A stretch of DNA of 13,004 nucleotides, taken from assembly GCA_947258635.1 (NCBI GenBank), contig CAMYJM010000067.1:6263-19266 (forward strand), in the 5' to 3' direction. Below are positions 5,103 to 11,859 of this stretch, one piece after another; position 1 is the first letter of the stretch; each line of letters starts with the position of its first letter. The position numbers and the translations under genes were made by a program. Source of the stretch: an uncultured Acidimicrobiaceae bacterium. GTDB lineage: Bacteria > Actinomycetota > Acidimicrobiia > Spongiisociales > UBA5794. Below the pieces are notes generated by a model. The model was not told the origin of the DNA and ran no database searches. It worked only from the letters and a program-made list of their open reading frames with translations.

Positions 5103-7835
5103 TCAGTGCCGCTGCTCCGGCGGCGGCGAGTTGGGGTCGATTCCGTAGTGGGCGATGGCATCGAGCACTGTCTGCGGATCAAGTGTTCCCTGTTCCACGA
5201 GGCCGGAGAGCACGGCAACGACAACGTGACCCTCGTCGATCTCGAAGAACCGGCGCAGCGCGGCCCGGCCATCGCTGCGACCGAATCCATCCGTCCCCAG
5301 TGGGATGAAGTAGCCGGGAACCCAGCGGGCCACCTGGTCCGGTATCGCTTTCATGTAGTCGGTGACCGCCACGACCGGACCGCCGACCGCAGCCAGCTGA
5401 CTCGAGACGTAGGGAACCCGCGGCTGCTGGTCGGGGTGGAGCCGGTTCCACCGGTCGACGGCGAGAGCGTCCTCTCGCAGCGACTTGTACGATGTTGCGC
5501 TCCACAGCTCGGCAGCGACGCCGTACCGTTCCTCCAGCGCAGCCTGCGCGGCCCGGGCTGCCAGATGGGCGGTTCCCGAGAACAGGATCGCCGCCTTGTG
5601 GTCGGGACCTTGGGGGGCTTCGGCCCACTTGTAGAGGCCGGCGATGATCCCGTCGGTGACATCTGCCGGCTGGGCCGGCTGGGTGTATGCCTCGTTGTAC
5701 AGGGTGATGTAGTAGAAGATGTCCTCACCGTTGCCGTACATCCGATTGAGGCCGCTCTCGACGATCGTGCCGAGCTCGTAGGCGAACGCCGGGTCGTACG
5801 TCTGGCACACGGGTACCGTGGACGCCAGCAGCAGCGAGTGGCCGTCCTGGTGCTGGAGACCCTCGCCGAGCAGTGTGGTGCGGCCGGCCGTGGCGCCCAT
5901 CAGGAACCCACGGGAGCGCGAGTCGGCGGCCGACCAGATCAGATCTCCGACTCGTTGAAAGCCGAACATCGAGTAGAACGTGAAGAAGGGCACCATCGGT
6001 ACGCCGCGGGTGGCGTACGACGTGGCGGCGGCGATCCAGCTCGCCATTGAGCCCGCTTCGGTGATGCCCTCCTCGAGGATCTGCCCATCCTGCGCCTCCT
6101 GGTACGACAGGAGGAGGTGGGCGTCGACGGGTTCATAGAGCTGGCCGCGCGAGGCGTAGATGCGCAGCTCCTTGAAGAGGGCATCCATCCCGAAGGTGCG
6201 GCCCTCGTCGGGGATGATGGGCACGACCCGCTCGCCGAACCGCTCGACTCGCGCCAGGCTGCGCAGCAGCCGAGTGAACACGCCGGTGGTGGAGACCTCC
6301 ACCGTTCCGGAGCCGGCGGCGAACTCGGCAAACGGCTCGTGGGGCGGCAGCTCGAGAGGCAGCTCGGTGCGGACCACCCGTTGGGGCAGGGGGCCGCTGA
6401 GCGCGTCACGCCTTTCGGCGATGTAGCGCACCTCTGGCGAGTCTTCGTGCGGCCGGAAGTAGGGTGGATTGCCCGGGTCGGCGAGCAGTGCTTCGTCGGG
6501 GATGTCATCCTCGAGCCCGAGCCGGTCGCGCAGCCCCATGAGCTGTTCGGGGCTCAGCTTCTTGACCGAGTGGGTCGACATGCCGCCTTGGACACCTTCG
6601 CCCAACAGGAAACCCTTGATCGTCTTGGCGAGGATCACCGTGGGGGCGTTGGTTGCTTCGGTCGCCGCCGTGTAGGCAGTGAAGAGCTTCTCGTAGTCGA
6701 GGCCGCCGCGGCGCAGCGCCCACACTTCATCGTCCGTCATGTGCTCGACGAGCGCCTTGAGCTCGGGATCGGGCCCGAAGAAGTGCTCTTTCACGAAGCT
6801 GCCGTCGCGCGCCTTGTACCGCTGGTAGTCGCCGTCGAGCGACTGGTTCATGCGGCGAATCAGGTGGCCGCCTTTGTCGGCGGCAATCAGCGGATCCCAA
6901 TTGGTCCCCCAGATCACCTTGATCACGTTCCAGCCGGCGCCGCGGAACATCGCCTCGAGCTCCTGGATGATCTTGCCGTTGCCGCGAACGGGCCCGTCGA
7001 GCCGTTGCAGGTTGCAGTTGACCACCCAGGTGAGGTTGTCGAGCTGCTCCCGACCCGCCAGTGAGATCGAACCGAGGCTCTCCGGCTCGTCTGTCTCGCC
7101 GTCGCCGAGGAAGCACCAAACCCGCGACCCGGAGGTGTCCTGGATCTTGCGGTGCTGGAGATACCGAAGGAACCGGGCTTGGTAGATCGAGTTGATCGGG
7201 CCCAATCCCATCGAGACGGTCGGGTACTCCCAGAAATCGGGCATCAGGCGAGGGTGCGGGTAGCTCGACAGCCCGCCGCCCCCGATCTCGCGGCGAAAAC
7301 GATCGAGTTCCGACTCATGGAGCCGGTGCTCCGTGAAGGCGCGGGCGTATATCCCGGGCGAGGCGTGGCCTTGGATGTAGACGTGGTCGCCCGGTCCGTC
7401 ACGGTGGCCCTTGAAGAAGTGGTTGAAACCGACGTCGTAGAGCATGTCGGATGAGGCAAAGGACGAGAGGTGGCCGCCGATACCGTCGACTGTGAGATTG
7501 GCCTTGGTCACCATGACCGCCGCATTCCACCGGATGATGTGTCGCAGCCGCTGTTCCAACTTACGGTCGCCCGGGAAGGGGCGTTCGAAATCGGGTGGGA
7601 TCGTGTTGACGTAGGGGGTGCTCGTCGCCCGGGGCACTCCGATGTCGCGCTCGTGCGCCCGCTTCAGCAGTTTTGCCATGAGGAACCGGGCGCGGGGAGC
7701 CCCATCGGCGTCGATCACCCGGTCGAGAGACTCGATCCATTCGAGCGTCTCGTCGGGGTACATATCTGGCATCTGGTGGGTGAATTCGTCACCAATCACG
7801 CTGCGGCCCCGTAGTTGGGAGGGAGTGGAGAACAC
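5103..7835 (-). CDS. aceE: Pyruvate dehydrogenase E1 component, homodimeric type
   Basis: The 910-residue product is close in length and sequence to actinobacterial and enterobacterial AceE. It decarboxylates pyruvate with thiamine diphosphate and passes the acetyl group to the E2 lipoyl domain, in the cytoplasm. Visible landmarks are YVNTIP at 75-80, GHASPGIYARAF at 156-167, the thiamine diphosphate motif from GDGETDE (245-251) to NCN (273-275), THSVKK with His422 (matching the loop histidine of E. coli AceE), RTFGMD at 546-551, and ILEEGITEAG at 586-595 with the conserved catalytic Glu593. All core regions are intact. The start is uncertain: the GTG at 7835 gives the longest frame but has no clear ribosome site, and a GTG at codon 13 or ATGs at codons 22 and 25 are possible. 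No E2 or E3 gene is in the window. A fasciclin gene follows after 95 bp. Confidence 0.97.
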   Translation of the reverse strand: MFSTPSQLRGRSVIGDEFTHQMPDMYPDETLEWIESLDRVIDADGAPRARFLMAKLLKRAHERDIGVPRATSTPYVNTIPPDFERPFPGDRKLEQRLRHIIRWNAAVMVTKANLTVDGIGGHLSSFASSDMLYDVGFNHFFKGHRDGPGDHVYIQGHASPGIYARAFTEHRLHESELDRFRREIGGGGLSSYPHPRLMPDFWEYPTVSMGLGPINSIYQARFLRYLQHRKIQDTSGSRVWCFLGDGETDEPESLGSISLAGREQLDNLTWVVNCNLQRLDGPVRGNGKIIQELEAMFRGAGWNVIKVIWGTNWDPLIAADKGGHLIRRMNQSLDGDYQRYKARDGSFVKEHFFGPDPELKALVEHMTDDEVWALRRGGLDYEKLFTAYTAATEATNAPTVILAKTIKGFLLGEGVQGGMSTHSVKKLSPEQLMGLRDRLGLEDDIPDEALLADPGNPPYFRPHEDSPEVRYIAERRDALSGPLPQRVVRTELPLELPPHEPFAEFAAGSGTVEVSTTGVFTRLLRSLARVERFGERVVPIIPDEGRTFGMDALFKELRIYASRGQLYEPVDAHLLLSYQEAQDGQILEEGITEAGSMASWIAAATSYATRGVPMVPFFTFYSMFGFQRVGDLIWSAADSRSRGFLMGATAGRTTLLGEGLQHQDGHSLLLASTVPVCQTYDPAFAYELGTIVESGLNRMYGNGEDIFYYITLYNEAYTQPAQPADVTDGIIAGLYKWAEAPQGPDHKAAILFSGTAHLAARAAQAALEERYGVAAELWSATSYKSLREDALAVDRWNRLHPDQQPRVPYVSSQLAAVGGPVVAVTDYMKAIPDQVARWVPGYFIPLGTDGFGRSDGRAALRRFFEIDEGHVVVAVLSGLVEQGTLDPQTVLDAIAHYGIDPNSPPPEQRH

Positions 7836-7878
7836 TACACGGATGCCGTTTTCTAATGCCGGGGTCGCGCCGGCAGCT

Positions 7879-7908
7879 TTGACACGGTACGCCTCCGTTG
7901 GCTACCGT
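7879..7908 (+). promoter_or_regulatory. Sigma-70-type promoter TTGACA-N18-TACCGT
   Basis: TTGACA (7879-7884) is a perfect -35 and TACCGT (7903-7908) fits the TANNNT -10 at 18 bp. It lies in the divergent gap between aceE and the RTX protein and points toward the latter; transcription would start near 7915. ACGGTA (7884-7889) and TACCGT (7903-7908) form an inverted repeat inside the promoter, so it could also be a regulator site. Confidence 0.5.
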
Positions 7909-8002
7909 CCGTGTTCGCCTCGTGGGGCAAGCAGATATGGATGGTCGCTCCGCCTACGCGCGGATTGCAGAACGCACCATGATCCACACAACCCGGCCGA
8001 CA

Positions 8003-9394
8003 ATGAGAAGACGTCGCAACGCGTTCGCGCTCGCGTTGCTGTTCTCGCTCTTCGCCGCCGTCGAAGCCCCCGCCGGCCACGCGGCGGAGCAGAACTGCCC
8101 GAGTTTCGGCAACGTCCGGCAGGTAGGCCAACTCTCCAAGACGGCCATCAACGAGGCTTCGGGGCTCGTCGCTTCCCGGACCCACTCGGATCGCTACTGG
8201 CTGCACAATGACAGCGGCGATAGTGCGCGGATCTTCGCCATGACGGGCACCGGCCGCGACCGCGGCACGGTCAACCTCGGCGGGATCACGGCCCGGGACT
8301 TCGAGGACATCGCCATCGGCCCGGGCCCCAACGCCAACAAGGACTACTTGTACGTCGCGGACTTTGGCGACAACGCGCAGCGGCGCGCCAAGGTCGTGAT
8401 TCACCGCATCGCTGAACCGGCCCCTCCCGGCGCCGGCCGGTCGATCACCATTCCGCGGGATCAGATCGAGTCGTTCGAGTTTGTCTATGCGAACCCGAAC
8501 CGGCCGGGCACGACCTGGCGGCGCAACGCCGAATCGCTGATCGTCGACCCGCGCAGTGGCGACCTGGCGATCGTCGAGAAGAAGCTTTCGACCATCGACG
8601 GCCGGACCGACATGGGTTGGGTGTACCGGATCGGGAAAGGTCAGCTCGTCGAAGGCGTTCTGATCACCGCCCAACCCCAAGTCGCCATCAAGCAGCGCCG
8701 CGATACGAAGTACGGCCCGATGACCGGAGCCGATATCTCCCCGGACGGTTCGCTGATTCTCGTGAAGAACGCGGCCGAGACGTTTGCCTGGACGAGAGAC
8801 AGTGGACAAACGGTATTCGCCGCCCTGGGGGCGTTTCCGGTCACCAGCTGCATCGCCCCCAAGACACCGGGCGAGGCTATCGCTTTCACGGCGAGCGGGG
8901 CGGCCTTCCTGTCGGTGACGGAGAAAGTCAACTCGCCGGTCAAGAAGGTGGCCATCACGGTCGACTCGCCGCCGCCGCCGCCGCCACCACCTCCACCGCC
9001 GCCACCACCTCCCTCTGGTCCCAGTTGCAACGGGCGGGCGGCCACGATCGTCGGTACGGCCGGTGATGACATCCTCGTCGGCACCCCTGGGCCGGACGTC
9101 ATCGTCGGGTTCGGCGGAAACGACACGATCTACGGGTTGCGGGGACACGACGTTCTCTGTGGCGGCCCCGGCCGCGATCGGCTCTACGGAAACAGGGGTC
9201 GCGACCAGCTCTGGGGCGGCATCGGCAAGGGCAACGACAGGCTGTACGGCCAGGATGGTGCCGACTATCTGGCGGGTGCCGCCGGGAGGGACCGGCTCTT
9301 CGGTGGGGCGGGCGACGACAGGCTGCTCGCCGGCCCCGGCATCGACTCGTGCTCCGGCGGCCCCGGCGACGACTTTTTCCAATCGTGCGAGTGA
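8003..9394 (+). CDS. Secreted propeller-like protein with polyproline linker and RTX-type calcium-binding repeats
   Basis: From the ATG at 8003 the protein has 463 residues. Residues 1-28 form a classic signal peptide (four Arg, a hydrophobic core, then GHAA). Residues 35-320 look like a beta-propeller of the kind found in actinobacterial secreted proteins related to phytase-like or SdiA-regulated domains: NEASGLVASR at 50-59, LHNDSGDSARIFAM at 67-80, DFEDIAIG at 99-106 and YLYVADFGDNAQRR at 115-128. Fifteen prolines follow (323-337), then twelve glycine/aspartate repeats (351-460), which in RTX proteins bind calcium in a beta-roll outside the cell. Cys342, Cys386, Cys455 and Cys462 could form disulfides. 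In-frame starts upstream at 7937 and 7979 cannot be excluded, but 8003 gives a normal signal peptide. The enzyme activity and ligand are unknown. No type I secretion genes are nearby, and the signal peptide suggests Sec export. Confidence 0.88.
   Translation: MRRRRNAFALALLFSLFAAVEAPAGHAAEQNCPSFGNVRQVGQLSKTAINEASGLVASRTHSDRYWLHNDSGDSARIFAMTGTGRDRGTVNLGGITARDFEDIAIGPGPNANKDYLYVADFGDNAQRRAKVVIHRIAEPAPPGAGRSITIPRDQIESFEFVYANPNRPGTTWRRNAESLIVDPRSGDLAIVEKKLSTIDGRTDMGWVYRIGKGQLVEGVLITAQPQVAIKQRRDTKYGPMTGADISPDGSLILVKNAAETFAWTRDSGQTVFAALGAFPVTSCIAPKTPGEAIAFTASGAAFLSVTEKVNSPVKKVAITVDSPPPPPPPPPPPPPPPSGPSCNGRAATIVGTAGDDILVGTPGPDVIVGFGGNDTIYGLRGHDVLCGGPGRDRLYGNRGRDQLWGGIGKGNDRLYGQDGADYLAGAAGRDRLFGGAGDDRLLAGPGIDSCSGGPGDDFFQSCE
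8969..9013 (+). repeat. Run of 15 proline codons
   Basis: Fifteen consecutive CCN codons (mixed CCG, CCA, CCT and CCC) encode a rigid polyproline linker between the propeller-like domain and the RTX repeats. The run is simple in sequence and so may vary in length between strains. Confidence 0.95.
9053..9382 (+). repeat. Twelve tandem RTX-type units
   Basis: Residues 351-460 divide cleanly into twelve G-x-x-G-x-D-x-x-x units. Eleven are nonapeptides such as GFGGNDTIY, GGPGRDRLY and GGAGDDRLL. The seventh (residues 405-415, GGIGKGNDRLY) has two extra residues. The last two units (AGPGIDSCS, GGPGDDFFQ) are degenerate and the protein ends three residues later. Confidence 0.9.
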
Positions 9395-9416
9395 GATTGG
9401 CACTTGGCCGAATCGG

Positions 9417-9454
9417 GATCTCGCCGAGTTACACGGCGCGTCGTGGGCGAGGTC
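9417..9454. terminator. Hairpin between convergent genes, possibly a two-way terminator
   Basis: GATCTCGCC (9417-9425) pairs with GGCGAGGTC (9446-9454): nine pairs, one of them G-T. The loop has a further CACG/CGTG stem (9432-9435 and 9442-9445). It lies between the RTX stop and the stop codon of the small minus-strand gene. There is no T-run on either side. Confidence 0.45.
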
Positions 9455-9696
9455 TACCTCTCTTCAGTGTCCTCCGGCATCGTTGCCCGCAGCTTGGCTT
9501 CTAGTTCCTCGAAGCGGGAGTCGGCCGCCTCGATGTCATCCAGGATCATGTCGACTCGCTCGTGAGGTTCGGCGTCGAGTTCCCGCTGCTTGCGGGCGAG
9601 CTCGGCATCGAGCGTCTCTCCCACCCTGGAGAGCCCCTCCTTGACATCTGTCGCCTCGCGCTTGAAGACGGCGACGATGCGGTCCCAGAAGCTCAT
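9454..9696 (-). CDS. Small coiled-coil protein, possible amphipathic N-terminal helix
   Basis: The 80-residue protein is nearly all predicted helix and highly charged. The N-terminus MSFWDRIVAVFKREA has an amphipathic pattern (Phe, Trp, Ile, Val, Phe on one face) that resembles the membrane-touching helix of PspA/Vipp1 proteins. The rest, from about residue 18 to 72, has heptad-like Leu/Ile/Val spacing with Glu, Asp and Arg between. It is too short for a full PspA, and I do not recognise the family. Its ATG overlaps the stop of the carbonic anhydrase homologue by 4 bp (ATGA, 9693-9696), so the two are almost certainly translationally coupled and co-expressed. It ends next to the hairpin at 9417-9454. 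Confidence 0.72.
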   Translation of the reverse strand: MSFWDRIVAVFKREATDVKEGLSRVGETLDAELARKQRELDAEPHERVDMILDDIEAADSRFEELEAKLRATMPEDTEER

Positions 9697-10217
9697 GGCG
9701 ATCCCTCCGCTTGGTGTCTTGCGTATATCTCGGCGTAGGCCTGGTAGTGGCGGAGTCCGCGGGCCGTGGTCTCGTTCTCCGCGGCGCGCACCTCCCGGGA
9801 GATTCTCATTGGGCTGCCGACGGCGAGCATTCCTGCCGGAACAGTGACCCCGGGCGGAACCACGGTGCCGGCGGCGACGAGGGCACCCCGTTCGACGACG
9901 GCGCCGTTGAGGAGAACCGCTCCCATCCCAATCAGGGCGCCGTCCTCGACGGTGGCTCCGTGCACCACCGCGGCGTGACCGACGGTGACGTCCGTGCCGA
10001 GGTGCACCGGGAAGCCGAGGTCGGTGTGGATCACGGCGTTGTCCTGAACGCTGCTGCCCGGCCCGATGGTCGCCGGTGCCTCCTCGGCCCGGATCGAGGC
10101 ACCAAACCAGACCGACGCCCCGGGGCCGATCGTCACGTCGCCGAAGACGCGTGCGGTGTCTGCGATGAAGGCATCAGCATGAATCTCAGGTTGCTGGAGT
10201 TGGGGGAATTCGCTCAT
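9693..10217 (-). CDS. Gamma-class carbonic anhydrase family protein (hexapeptide-repeat beta-helix)
   Basis: The 174-residue protein has the left-handed beta-helix hexapeptide pattern over about 15-135 (for example VTIGPG, ATIGPG, VTVGHA, ALIGMG and TVPAGM), then a C-terminal helix. The three zinc histidines of the gamma carbonic anhydrase family are present: His64 (VIHTD), His81 and His86 (GHAAVVHG). Gln58 and Arg43 also match conserved positions. The usual Arg-Gly-Asp is Arg-Ala-Glu (43-45), a conservative change in the active site. Members of this group (YrdA/PaaY/CaiE-like) trimerise and may hydrate CO2, but many are untested or inactive, and some act as acyl-CoA thioesterases. The protein is cytoplasmic. 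The downstream small gene overlaps it by 4 bp. TAAGCT sits 6 nt before the ATG. Confidence 0.9.
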   Translation of the reverse strand: MSEFPQLQQPEIHADAFIADTARVFGDVTIGPGASVWFGASIRAEEAPATIGPGSSVQDNAVIHTDLGFPVHLGTDVTVGHAAVVHGATVEDGALIGMGAVLLNGAVVERGALVAAGTVVPPGVTVPAGMLAVGSPMRISREVRAAENETTARGLRHYQAYAEIYARHQAEGSP

Positions 10218-10223
10218 GCCGGC

Positions 10224-10229
10224 AGCTTA
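10224..10229 (-). promoter_or_regulatory. Candidate leaderless -10 box (TAAGCT)
   Basis: On the minus strand TAAGCT ends exactly 6 nt before the ATG at 10217, in the 44 bp gap after the membrane protein gene. No Shine-Dalgarno sequence or -35 is evident. It may start a separate leaderless transcript for the carbonic anhydrase homologue and the small coiled-coil gene. Confidence 0.45.
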
Positions 10230-10261
10230 CGCCCGGCCGGGCCGCGTTGGATTGCCCGGCG

Positions 10262-10792
10262 CTACAGCACCGCCCGCACGACGATCCCGATGGCGGCAAC
10301 GATCCACAACCCCAGGCCGATGACGAGGCTCGCCACCGTCATCCCGATCCTCCCCGGATTGGCGAGCCGGGTGAGGTCAGAGACGTCGATGCCGAGGTTC
10401 CCGAGGTCGGCCCGCACCGCCCGCACCGACTTGATCACCTGGAGGCCACCTCGCAGCATCTGGCGTCGAGTCGTTTGGATGCCGCCGGCTACTTCGGACA
10501 GCCTGGCCTTGGCCAGGCCGGCCGCCTCGCCGACCTGGCTTCTGATCTTCTCCGCATCGAGGGCCGAAGCCAGGCGGATGCCGTAACGCCACAGAACGAC
10601 CCCGGGCACCAGGAAGATCAGACCGAGGAGCCACCCGAGTCCGCCCAGCTCCGCGAAAACCACCACCGTTGCGATTGCCGCGCCCACCCAAGCGAATACG
10701 GCCGTCGCCCGCATCAGCATGGAGCCGCGATTGGCCAGCCAATCGACTTTGCCGAGTACTGCTTCGGCGGCGGCGACGGGCCTCGATGTCAT
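10262..10792 (-). CDS. Three-helix membrane protein of unknown function
   Basis: The 176-residue protein has hydrophobic segments at about 28-48, 50-70 and 149-172. Between the second and third lies a soluble, basic helical stretch (72-145) containing two likely helices, one around EKIRSQVGEAAGLAKARLSE and one around MLRGGLQVIKSVRAVRADL. With three membrane passes the two ends lie on opposite sides. I do not recognise a family. It follows the dehydratase by 28 bp and precedes the carbonic anhydrase homologue by 44 bp on the same strand, so co-transcription is possible, though each gene also has its own promoter-like box. The ATG at 10792 is supported by TATCAT ending 6 nt upstream. Confidence 0.75.
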   Translation of the reverse strand: MTSRPVAAAEAVLGKVDWLANRGSMLMRATAVFAWVGAAIATVVVFAELGGLGWLLGLIFLVPGVVLWRYGIRLASALDAEKIRSQVGEAAGLAKARLSEVAGGIQTTRRQMLRGGLQVIKSVRAVRADLGNLGIDVSDLTRLANPGRIGMTVASLVIGLGLWIVAAIGIVVRAVL

Positions 10793-10798
10793 CGAAGG

Positions 10799-10804
10799 AT
10801 GATA
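10799..10804 (-). promoter_or_regulatory. Candidate leaderless -10 box (TATCAT)
   Basis: TATCAT differs from TATAAT at one base and ends exactly 6 nt before the ATG at 10792. It sits in the 28 bp gap after the dehydratase stop. The gap has no Shine-Dalgarno sequence. This is the best -10 match of the leaderless-type boxes in the window. Confidence 0.5.
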
Positions 10805-10820
10805 CGAAGACCGGGCGCAG

Positions 10821-11774
10821 TCAGCGACTCATACCGATCTTGGTGAGCGTCTCGGCCGAGACGTTGCGGCCGCAGACGACGACCACGACGCGTCCGCTGA
10901 GGTCGGCGCGATCGACGGCGGCAAGGGCGACTCCGGCACTTCCTTCGATTCGGTCCGGGTAATTGGCCATGTAGGCCCGCATTGCCGATGCGATCTCGTC
11001 CTCGGAGATCAGGATCCAGTCGGTGACGAGCGTCTGGCACATCTCGAACGTGATGGATCGTGCCTCGATGCCTCCTGCGGTTCCGTCGGAGAGAGTGTCC
11101 CGGTGATCGACATCGATGATGGAGCCGGCAGCCACTGAATGGTGCATCGCCGCCGAGTTGGCGGCTGAGGCCCCGATGACGCGTGTGGCCGGCCAGTGGC
11201 GGCGGAGGGTGGCGGCGATCCCCGAGATCAGCCCGCCGCCGCCCACCGCGACGATGACTGCCTCCGGTGGCTCCGTCTGGTGGGTCAACTCGACGGCAAT
11301 GGTCCCCTGGCCGGCGATCACCGTGGCGTCGTTGTACGGCGGCACATACGTCTTTCGGCCCCGCTGCGCCTCCTCCCGGGCGGCCGCTTCGGCGTTGACC
11401 GGGTCGCCGCCGATCGTCCGGATGGCGGCCCCGAGGTCGCGGATGGCCGCAACCTTGGTCGCGTCGGCGTCGGCAGAGACGAACACCTCGACGGCGGCAC
11501 CCAGTTGGGCGGCCGCTTTGGCGACGGCCGCTCCGTGATTGCCCGTCGACGCCGTCACGACTCCCGAGGCGAGCTGGGTGGGGGCCAGCGATTTCAGCTT
11601 GGCGGTGGCGCCGCGGTATTTGAAGGAGCCCGTGTGCTGGGTGTTCTCCAGCTTGGCGAGCACTCGGCAACCCGCTCTGTCGAAGATCGGCCGCCTCACG
11701 AGCGGGGTTTCGATGACTTCGGGGCGCAAGGTCTCGTGGAGCGCCGCCGAGGCCGCGATGATTTCCTCGTGCAT
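10821..11774 (-). CDS. Threonine/serine dehydratase, PLP fold type II
   Basis: The 317-residue enzyme belongs to the threonine dehydratase family, which turns threonine into 2-oxobutanoate (or serine into pyruvate) plus ammonia in the cytoplasm. Visible marks are the PLP lysine Lys52 in TGSFKYRGA (48-56), the substrate-contacting STGNHG at 76-81, the phosphate-binding glycine loop GGGG at 178-181, and VVCGRNV at 299-305, where Cys301 sits at the position that usually contacts the PLP ring nitrogen. There is no C-terminal ACT domain, so it lacks the isoleucine-feedback module of biosynthetic IlvA and is sized like catabolic dehydratases (TdcB), serine racemase or EutB-type enzymes. The exact substrate cannot be told from sequence. 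A membrane protein gene follows after 28 bp. A divergent gene starts 85 bp away. Confidence 0.92.
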   Translation of the reverse strand: MHEEIIAASAALHETLRPEVIETPLVRRPIFDRAGCRVLAKLENTQHTGSFKYRGATAKLKSLAPTQLASGVVTASTGNHGAAVAKAAAQLGAAVEVFVSADADATKVAAIRDLGAAIRTIGGDPVNAEAAAREEAQRGRKTYVPPYNDATVIAGQGTIAVELTHQTEPPEAVIVAVGGGGLISGIAATLRRHWPATRVIGASAANSAAMHHSVAAGSIIDVDHRDTLSDGTAGGIEARSITFEMCQTLVTDWILISEDEIASAMRAYMANYPDRIEGSAGVALAAVDRADLSGRVVVVVCGRNVSAETLTKIGMSR

Positions 11775-11782
11775 GTGCGGGC

Positions 11783-11788
11783 ACGTTA
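11783..11788 (-). promoter_or_regulatory. Candidate -10 box (TAACGT) close to the dehydratase start
   Basis: TAACGT fits TANNNT and ends 8 nt before the ATG at 11774, which would give a leader of only one or two bases. No Shine-Dalgarno sequence is present in the divergent gap on this strand. Confidence 0.35.
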
Positions 11789-11859
11789 CCCGCGGAGTTT
11801 CCGGCCGGCCGCTTGGCGTTAGGCTTGGAAATCAGTTCGGGAGTGGACCGGGAGGGTCA

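Noticed and set aside
6117..7064. 315-codon plus-strand frame inside aceE
   Set aside because: It is antisense to highly conserved AceE sequence; the apparent length is due to codon bias.
7898..8002. Extension of the RTX protein to a TTG start
   Set aside because: It would place 35 non-hydrophobic residues before a normal signal peptide, and the TTG lies inside the promoter spacer.
8003..8086. Tat signal in the RTX protein (four Arg at the N-terminus)
   Set aside because: The spacing after the arginines (Asn-Ala-Phe) does not fit the Arg-Arg-x-Phe-Leu-Lys pattern; a Sec signal is more likely.
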